Positions 55,764 through 64,000 of a stretch of DNA of 64,000 nucleotides are shown piece after piece. The position numbers and the translations under genes were made by a program. The stretch is from Gnetum montanum (Eukaryota; Streptophyta; Gnetopsida; Gnetales; Gnetaceae): contig MNCI01018878.1 in NCBI GenBank assembly GCA_015680685.1, positions 317,438-381,437 of the forward strand, read 5' to 3'. Numbering within the stretch: the stretch's first letter is position 1; the number at the start of each line of letters is the position of its first letter. The notes beneath the pieces are model-generated. The model was given only the letters and a program-made list of their open reading frames with translations. It was not told the DNA's origin and did not search any database.

Positions 55764-57999
55764 GTTTAAGAATTGCTAGAAATTAAACTTTACAAGAAGA
55801 TGAAATGGTTATAGAGTAACAAGATACTAAAAAAATTCGCAACCACTTTTTACTGCATTCAAAGCCAAGTCTTACATCATTGTATGACCATTTCTTTTAT
55901 GGAAAGTTGTTAAAAGTTGCGGTGGCCCCAAATCTTTTGGTAAAGGGAACAGATCCCAAGTTATTTTGTGGGCTGATTAGTGGTCACTGCATAAAATCAT
56001 GACTTAATATGATTTAAGCATGCATGCGGATCTTTTGCTTTCTTTCCTCCCAAGGGAACATCCTACTTTATATTAGTGATGCGTTTTTATATTATAGATT
56101 TTTACCTTTTGTATTTTTCTTTGTTTATTTTATTTATTTATTTATTTAATGGAAACAACACTTCTTCCAGATAAACAACCTATGTTGTTATGCCATCTCC
56201 TCACTACAGAAATAGAGGTGCATATGTGTGAGGAACTGATGGGAAACCGAAAGGGGGAAATTAAAATCATACTTTATTTATTGGAGGTCAAACCTTATGA
56301 CTAATTTAACTAATGATCAAGTGAGGTACCAATTATTTAAATTTTTGAAAACATTTTTGTTTTTATTTTAAAATAATGAGATTAAAATTATGGTACATTG
56401 TTATTTTAAATTTAAAATTTCAAGAAGTTCCAAAAAATTAAAGATAATATCAAAAGAATTTTAGGATTAAGAGATGGTAAGAATTTTATCCAAGTAATAA
56501 AAGATGATATTAAAAAATACCCTTAACCTCTTTTCAAGTTACTATATCCAAGCTCAAATCTAGGTATTACCACCTAGAAACAAACTTCAATATTCTAATC
56601 CTCCTTTACCAATTCCTACATTAATGACCATTTTTAAAAAGTATTTTCAATATTCTCATCCTAGCGTGAAGATTGTACACTTGCAAGTTGGTGATAAGTC
56701 TTATCATGTGGTCTAAGAATGAAAGAATTTTGTGCCAATTACCAAAGAACCTCTTTTAGAGTGGTTGAGTTTTGGCACTCACCTTAATAACCTGAAAAAA
56801 GTAGTACTTTATGATTATTCTAAATAATAACAATAAATATTACTACTTAAGCATTTTGTAAAAAGTCGTTGATTTGACAACTTGTTAAAACCTATGTTGA
56901 AGTATCTTTTTACAAATATTATTACCTAAGTATTTTGTAAATATCTATTGGTTTGACATATTTATACCAATGTTAAATTAATAAAAATTTTAAAATGTCT
57001 AAAAGGAAACACTTGCATGGTACACATCATCTATGATGTTGTGCCAATGATAGCTAATATAATGAGTATAACCAATGGTAAACATATATCACAATTAGAA
57101 TTAAGGAAGGACAATTCATAAATATCACAATGTCTAAGCAGCTATCAAAGTCACCTTTGGGAATAACACAAAAGGATTTGATTCCTCACATACGATGCAA
57201 TGCATCTTAGTATTCTCTTTAGCTTGAGATATATATAGACTTGTGTTTGGTTTGTTGGAAACTTTAGAACTAAGTTACCTATAGATTTAAAACATATATG
57301 TCTATTACTTAGCTCCTAAAGAATCTTTTTCTTTTTTAAATTAATGAAATAATAAAAATTTTAGCCCTTAATTTTAGATTGGTAGTTAGCAATAATAATT
57401 CTTATTAAAAAATAAAATCTTTACCTACAGTGGTAATTATTTATTCATTTTTTGTAACAAATTCCACCCAACTAGTATTTAGCCTCTCTCGCCAAAACTA
57501 TGCATGTTTTAACACAAAGGATCATCACATGGAGCCTTAATGCTTATCCCACTATTAGTTCTACATGTTTAAACATAAAGAATCAACACATGTAGGCTAA
57601 ATGCTTATCCACTATGTAGGGTCCTAAGCTCTTTTAGTAACTATGTCTAGGCTTGGACCCATGTTTTGCAATATGAGAAATGAGCACCTTACGATCACTC
57701 TAGATGATGATCTTTATGCATATTCAACATGGCAAATTAAAAATAATTACTAAGACCATAATTACTAAGATGAGTTTGAGATTTAATTGTATTGATCTAT
57801 ACTAGGTTAGCATAGTAAATATTGAAAATATGGATGAAAATAGATAATATGTTTAACAGTTAATCAACAAGGAGCTATTACTTTTGAGGAGTATCGAAGC
57901 TTTTATTTTGAGGCCTTTTCTTTTTTATAATATGGGCAATCTAATTGAGACTAATGTAGAATAGAGAGGGTTAACCATTGAACAAGATAATTGTATTAT
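55764..57999. other. AT-rich unclassified region
   Basis: No gene or element recognised. It may include the other side of the copia element into which E inserted. Long A/T runs and many short stops in all frames. Confidence 0.35.
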
Positions 58000-59330
58000 A
58001 AAAAATTAAATTTTTTATTTAAAATAAAATGAAAAGAAGCTTTATTACATTAGAAGACCCATAAGATCTATTGGACAGATATTACATTTTTATAGAAAAT
58101 AAAGATAGAATTTACATATTGACCAAGCACCAATGGGTGCATCAAAAACAAAGTATACATGGTGTTGTTGCAACATTATAACATTGTCTCAAATGGGTAG
58201 TCATACCACAAAAAAGAAGCACATGTAACTTATCTTCAAGGGCTTTTAATTTGCACAACCTACAATTCTAAGATGACGAGAACTTAAGCAAAGCTTGCGT
58301 ATAGCACTTCGATACTTGATAGTAATAGCATCTATGAGATAGTGAGCTTCTGCATCTAACTTATTAGATCTAATGTAGTGTAAATAAAATTGTCTCTTGC
58401 CTTTCACATTAACTCACATCTATGTTATAATCTTTTGTTTGACTAGTAAGCAAATATGCTTAGGATTTGCTACACATACTTTCAAGAGATATTCCATTTT
58501 CTCAACTATTACATCCCCTAAAGAACTACTTTAGAGAATTTGTCTTACCTTGAGACGTGCAAGTTATGACTATATGTAATGAATTAGTATAAGACTTCTG
58601 CGTCTAAAGGTCATAAATTATATTTGTATAACTGAGGAATGTGTTTGCATCTTCACATTTAACTCATCAAGAAGAAAATTTTTTTATACTCTTTCAATAT
58701 CTTTCCAAAGTTTAGCATTGAGTCCAAGTCCCCTAACAACACATTTATATAATACAGTAGGATAAATGATAATCTAGAAAAATTACTTTTTAACCTTCCA
58801 AGCCTAAAGGCCTAAATCCTTGTACTTTTTTTTGAAAGCATACAAAGCCTTGAAACCTCCTGTTATTTTTTATGCACTTTTCCACATATAATTCTTCATA
58901 TAAATAAGACCCAAACATTTAAAAAAATATACTACCTCCACAATGAAAGTTATAATAGTTATTTCTTGTATCCTAAATCATCAATTTGGTTTTATCTACA
59001 TTCACTTGAAGATCATATTAATGACGACATGTAATTCTTCGTATAAATAAGACCCAAATATTTAAGAGAATATACTATTTGCATATTGGTACCTCCAAAA
59101 TAGAAGTTATAATAGCAATTTTTTGTACCCCAAATGATCAACTTGGTTTTATCAATATTCACTTGAAGACTATATGAATCACAATAATTTTCTAAAATTT
59201 GCAACATGTTTTGCATACCTTGTGTAGTAGTGACGATCAAGGCAGCATCATCTACATGTAAAAGAAGATTCATTGTTTGAGATACAGTTTTGATAACATG
59301 ACTATCTTTCCCATTGTACAACCATTCTAA
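58000..59330 (-). mobile_element. LINE (non-LTR retrotransposon) remnant, minus strand
   Basis: The open stretch 59321-59013 reads L-L-L-H-V-D-D-A-A-L-I-V, then Q-N-M-L-Q-I-L-E-N-Y-C and V-N-I-D-K-T-K. This is the catalytic region and following motif of plant LINE reverse transcriptases (usual A-D-D). Similar segments continue leftward out of frame; a duplicated 'cttcatataaataagaccca' stretch occurs near 58895 and 59038. The boundaries are approximate and no poly(A) end was identified. Confidence 0.65.
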
Positions 59331-61176
59331 ACCTTATCAAAACTATCTAGGTTCCTTTTTAATGGTGTAAGCAAAAGATTCTTATTATTCCCTAATAAAT
59401 TTCCTTCTTTTGGTTCTAATTAAGCATTCATATAAGTTAACTAAACTTTTTTTGTAACTCTTATTTGCATTTTTAATATTTTGCCTAGCCTACACATAAT
59501 GCGTATCAAACTAAGTCTTCTAAAAATCTTGTTATTGTGAATGCATAACTTTCTTAGCTAATGTAACCAAAATTTATTCAAGCTCCTGATGTCATCTTTC
59601 AAGAGCCCATGTGTTATGTGTTGCATTGATATATTTCTTATTGACTGGTGGGGTGACTCTATATTAACATTTTTTTTTCTATTCTTATTTTTTTGTTATC
59701 TAAGAAATAATTGGAATTTGCAACAGCAACTCAACATGATGATGGTAAGATTCCACTAAATCTTCTCCAATTTTCAATTTCTTAATAAAATCATTATCTT
59801 CATAAGAACATAAAAGAAAATCAATGCAAAAGCTACCTTGATATCTTGTAAAAGTAAATGATGAAGATTAAGAAAATCTAGCAAGTTCATTACAAACTAG
59901 AAGATCAAAAATTTTTTTGCTTCTACTAGATGTTGACTCATCTTATTAATAGTACCATCTTATTAATGAGAAAGAGAGTTTTTTTAAAGAACTATGATAT
60001 TTTCATTATGTAAATGAGTTTTCAATTATTTCTAGGCTTGTTGAAAAGCTCTATTTGTGATCTATCTACTTGTAATATTCCAAATTAATTAAATATCATT
60101 TATTTAATCAAAGATGACTCAAAGTATAACTTCTTTAAACTAATTTATTTTTAAAAGTTCTTTGCCTAAATAAATGAAACTTAAATTCAATCTTTAATTT
60201 AACTTGTGCTAATCATCTAGGATTGTTTTTGAATATTGAAATTAATAAATGTTAATAGAAATAATAAGATAATGATGAGATAGAGTGTGATGATGAGAGA
60301 AAGAATGTTGAAAGTAATGAAGACAATGGTGAGGTGATGAAGATGAGACACTAATAAATTATTGACAAAAATATTTTTTTAAAATCATCAATAATAAGTC
60401 ACAACATTTTTCATCTTCGAAATTTCATTATAATAATTTCATCATTGTTCCTTATGCTATACAAAAGAGAGAAATTACCTCCAATTTATAGGAATGGCTT
60501 AGGAGCATAATACATATTTGGCAAAAGTTTCCCTTATTCCTTTATTTTAAATTTTGGAATTTCAAGGGGCAATTGTGGAAAAAAAGAGTTATATTTTTTT
60601 ATTAAATACCATTTTTTATTTTTTTTAAATAAAAAAATCTTAGATTTTTAGGTCCATTTTACATCATAATTCATTCAATTTTAACAAAAAATCATCAACT
60701 AACAATTTTAAGACTTTTTCCTTAGAATGAAAAATGTCTTTAATACTTTCCTTGCACTCTAATTTCCAACAATCCCTTTTTAAAGGGACAATAGGAAGTG
60801 TAATCTTCATGGTCTTTATGCTTCATAAATTTTTGAAAGACCCTATCTTTATTATTGTGAAGGTATTTTCTTCATGCTAAAATTATTTGACTAATCTTCC
60901 TTTAGGAGGTAATTTCTTCATCATCAAGTTTATTGCCAACCTTGATTCATCATTAACAAGATTGTTGCCAACCTTTCTTCATCAATCCTCCTTTAAAAGG
61001 AAATCATAAGATTGTTATCAACCTTGGTTTGTCAATTTTTATATAAGAAGAACTTTCTTTATCATAAGATTATTACCAATCTTGATTGAACAAACCTCCT
61101 TTATGAGGGCTTTCTTCATGATTTTATTACTTTTGTTTCATTTGGACTAAAACTGATGCTCTTAATTGAGACCACT
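59331..61176. other. AT-rich region with a degenerate repeat
   Basis: No gene. GATGA-rich low complexity at about 60260-60360. Between about 60890 and 61130 four degenerate units of roughly 60 bp recur around 'aagattgttgccaacctt' and 'cctcctttaaaagg'. Confidence 0.4.
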
Positions 61177-62044
61177 TGATGAGTAGTTGGGTATTCCAAC
61201 ACTTAGTCATACAAGCCATTAGTGTTCACATGTGAGATAATTAGAATCCGTGGATGAACAATGTAAGCATAGTGGTAGTTGATGTTCTATTCGTGATCAT
61301 TATCTTCTCACTTAGAGTTAGTGGGCTGTAAATCATATGGCTTAACTCTTAGTGAGGTATATGATATGTTGATGTCATTTAGCTCAAAATAAAACTAACT
61401 GCTGATATAGTAAGATTAAATGTAAATTTTAAGTCTATGTGTGATAAAAATGTAAATCTATTCTAGCCTATGGTGATAAGTATCTGTTCCTAGCTTGCAA
61501 TACATGTCCTAGGCTAATGTAACCATTACTAGGATTACCAAGTGATTTCACTACTAGGTTACCAAATAGTTACAAATTGTGCTTGAAACCATTTGTACCT
61601 ATACGACCTTACTAAAAGACCTTGGAATGTAAAATGACTTAATAAAAGTAAATGATTGAAACAAAGTAAACATTATAGAAAAGTAGAACTTATGCAAATT
61701 TTTTCTAAGTGAATTACTGCAATGATGAAAAATAATCTAATCTTTATTACCTGTTATGAATTGTGTCCAAGAATAATCCAATCAAATAAAGACTCCATAC
61801 AATTATAGTTCACCATACTACAAGCATTTACTCTAACTCTAAGTCTAAGTTATAAGAACAAACTACAAGAATTTTGCTAAGGGTTGAATAAAAGTTGCTA
61901 TTTTGATGCAATAGTGGATTGGTATTTATAGGCATGACCATGGTCCACTATATCATATCTACAGTTATGTATGTAGAGCTACAATATTGTAGATATAATA
62001 TCATAGATATGATATCGTAGCTACATGACACAATGTTTTTATCA
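61177..62044 (-). repeat. 3' LTR of element J
   Basis: The plus strand starts TGATGAGT at 61177, the family terminus reversed. GATATC-type palindromes (about 61960-62022) sit at the U3 end as in other copies. The LTR start is TGATAAAA, diverged from TGATGAGT. Confidence 0.6.
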
Positions 62045-62059
62045 TACTTCCATGATTTG

Positions 62060-63386
62060 TCCTGGTACATCTTGATGTTACATTATCACTACTTTGGCTT
62101 TTTATCCTATTTCTAGCATTTCCTTGAAGGATGTAGCATTTAGGGATATTTGTTATGTCCCGTCTTCATATTCTCCTACTTGTAATAAGATATAACCACT
62201 AGCAAGTCCTATTGATACTATAGGCTTACTTGGATTATCTCTTACTCTATATATACTAAAGACCTTTCTGCTTCCCAATATTATTATTTTGGCTATTTCT
62301 TGCAAATGGCTCATTGATGGTCTATAATCCTACTTTGCTAGAGAAGTGCTTGGCCCTAGTATATTGACAACTAGTGTTGATTCACTAGGGCCTACTTACT
62401 CTATTCTTGTGGCTAGAACATTTCCTATTAGGGTAGACTCAACTACTTCTTTAGTGCCTATTGGTTTTTCTACTGGATCCTTCTTCAACAAGACTGGTTT
62501 TTGAAATTTTTGCATGAGAAGCATTCTGGTCTCTATGAAGAACATCATTAGTATATCCCAAAATTTATATTTATCAACATAATATTCTAATAAGGAAAGG
62601 GAATGATAGAGTGATTTTCCTTATATTTTTCTCCTCAAATATTCTTTCGATCTCTAAGAATAACAAATGATCCATGTTAGCTTGGAATTTTCCCATAAGA
62701 ATTTCCCTAGTAGCATAGGTGGAAATTCTATTTAGTCTCTTGGTTGGAAAGAGATGGTCAGTCCTAATTTTGAAGTAATCTTTTCAGTTATGGACAATCC
62801 ACTATATTCCTTTTCATTGGTTCCATAGGTCCTTTACAACCATAGCTTCATTTCCTTTGTGTTTGATCATGCAAATATCTATGCAATGTTAGCTCCACAT
62901 TTGAAAGATTAAGTGCCTTAGCTATTGCCTCAATTGAATTTAACACTATGATTCCTTCTATCTTAACTATAGCATCATCTTGTTTGTTCTTTCAAAATTG
63001 GTACACTTCTCCTAGGTACCATTTGTCATTACATGAAATAATGGACTAAAGAGAAGAGGCTTGGAGTTGGTCATAAACTTTTGCATGAGCATACTCCATG
63101 AATGGTCTAATGTTTAGTTTCACTATGATAATGGACATGATAGAATTTTCTTGGATTGTTAGAAGACATTTGTGTAACAATACAAGGTGTTGTCCTTGCT
63201 CTTGAGCAGGTGGTACCTCATCTTCTACCTTATAGACTGTCTTGTCATAGGTGTTAGTTGTTGGATTCTATAGGATTAGGCCTCTTGCTCTACAAGTGAA
63301 GTCTGTTCTCTAACTTGTCCTTTATCTCTAGGTCTCTTTCCATTTTATTGTGATAGTCCCTCTATTTCAAGCCTCTTAGGAGGCAT
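62060..63386 (-). pseudogene. ORF2 remnant, element J
   Basis: The minus-strand ATG at 63386 gives M-P-P-K-R-L after 'attgcaa', comparable with M-A-P-K-R after 'attgcag' in E; the splice AG has been lost here. No long frame remains. Similarity to B and A is by gene order and start. Confidence 0.5.
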
Positions 63387-63527
63387 TTGCAATCATAAAG
63401 AATTCTTTTATGATCACCTAAGGATTTCATAAAAATCTATAACTATTCAAAACCATTTCTTGAGTTCTTGTGTTTGATCAAAACATATCCTTAATATTAC
63501 TTTTTAATTCTTCTTGAGATTATAGAG

Positions 63528-64000
63528 TGATGAGACGCGATTTGCATAGGCCGCGATATCGCGTCAGCCACGATATCGCATCCCCCGCGATATCGCATCT
63601 TCCCTACGATATCGCGTACGCGATATCATAGTCCGTCACCATATCTATAAATAAGACGCGGATCTCCTTCATTTGACATCCCAGTTAGATAGTAGCGAAG
63701 CTCTAGCAGTTTGATCCCTCCAGAGTTAGCATTTTTCCCGTGTCTGCCCGCAGTGTGGTGAATGTAATTGTACGGTGTCTTTATTTGAATGTGTCGTACT
63801 TGGACATGAACATGACCAGCAATAAAGATCTAGATTACTTCATCATTGTAGCATTCACTTTGTTATTTATTTAATGTTATTTACTATTTTTTCTCTCTCA
63901 CCCTTAAACTCCTAGAACGCGGAACGAGTACGACTTGATTATGAGCATTTAAGTGTGACTGCTTGGTAGCCCAGTGGTGTAGCTAGGATCTACGCTTGGT
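63528..64000 (+). repeat. LTR H, running off the window
   Basis: TGATGAGA at 63528. Five GATATC palindromes at 63555, 63572, 63589, 63608 and 63622 precede TATAAATA at 63646-63653. No polypurine tract lies on its left, so it is either a 5' LTR with its element to the right, or a solo LTR. Confidence 0.75.

Larger units (their letters stand above)
61177..63386 (-). mobile_element. Athila-like element J, minus-strand remnant
   Basis: On the minus strand: ORF2 (63386-62060), a decayed polypurine tract (62045-62060), then the 3' LTR (62044-61177). No gag remains; the right side ends near H. Confidence 0.6.

Overview
This window is a repeat-dense piece of a large plant nuclear genome. I find no host gene, rRNA or tRNA. 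Almost everything recognisable is a retrotransposon: two Ty3/gypsy lineages (Tat and Athila-like), a Ty1/copia relic and a LINE fragment. The lineages, the plant-type splice sites and the methylation-style decay (mostly C/T and G/A changes) point to a seed plant with an old, large repeat fraction. The species cannot be read from the sequence. Assembly gaps lie at 6084-6237 and about 52274-52313, with single Ns at 22191 and 43034.

Layout. 1-6434: 3' part of an Athila-like element (A). 6449-6526: extra LTR tail. 6762-9360: minus-strand relative (B). 9924-27030: complete 17.1 kb Tat-lineage element with 1387-bp LTRs and a GTCAG target-site duplication. 27045-34330: minus-strand Athila-like element with pol (C). 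34913-39378: element D (GTTGT duplication; gag plus half a protease). 40442-41283: minus-strand LTR (G). 41336-42086: LTR fragment. 42087-46163: 5'-truncated element F. About 46300-49100: minus-strand Ty1/copia relic. 49288-55758: element E (ACAAT duplication; no pol). About 58000-59330: LINE fragment. 61177-63386: minus-strand element J. 63528-64000: LTR (H) running off the window.

The most interesting object is inside the Tat element. Its protease (ends 15371) and reverse transcriptase (starts about 20638) are separated by 5.2 kb. The opposite strand of this interval holds what reads as a complete eight-exon gene (20225 down to 16164). All seven introns have GT-AG borders, every junction keeps the frame, and the model gives about 1080 codons with three premature stops. 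Residues 41 to about 215 look like an FCP1/NLI-interacting-factor (HAD) phosphatase domain that has lost key catalytic residues. The middle resembles plant mobile-domain-type ORFs, followed by coiled coil and an acidic tail. A TATA box lies about 150 bp upstream of the ATG. On the sense strand the interval ends in a good 3' splice site just before RT, where Ogre-type Tat elements carry an intron. One strand's intron may therefore house the other strand's gene.

The Athila-like copies A, B, E, F and J carry gag and/or a downstream ORF2 and show no pol. They look like a non-autonomous family that would need enzymes from a partner such as C. Their LTRs, and an internal site upstream of ORF2, carry clusters of a GATATC-centred palindrome just upstream of a TATA box.
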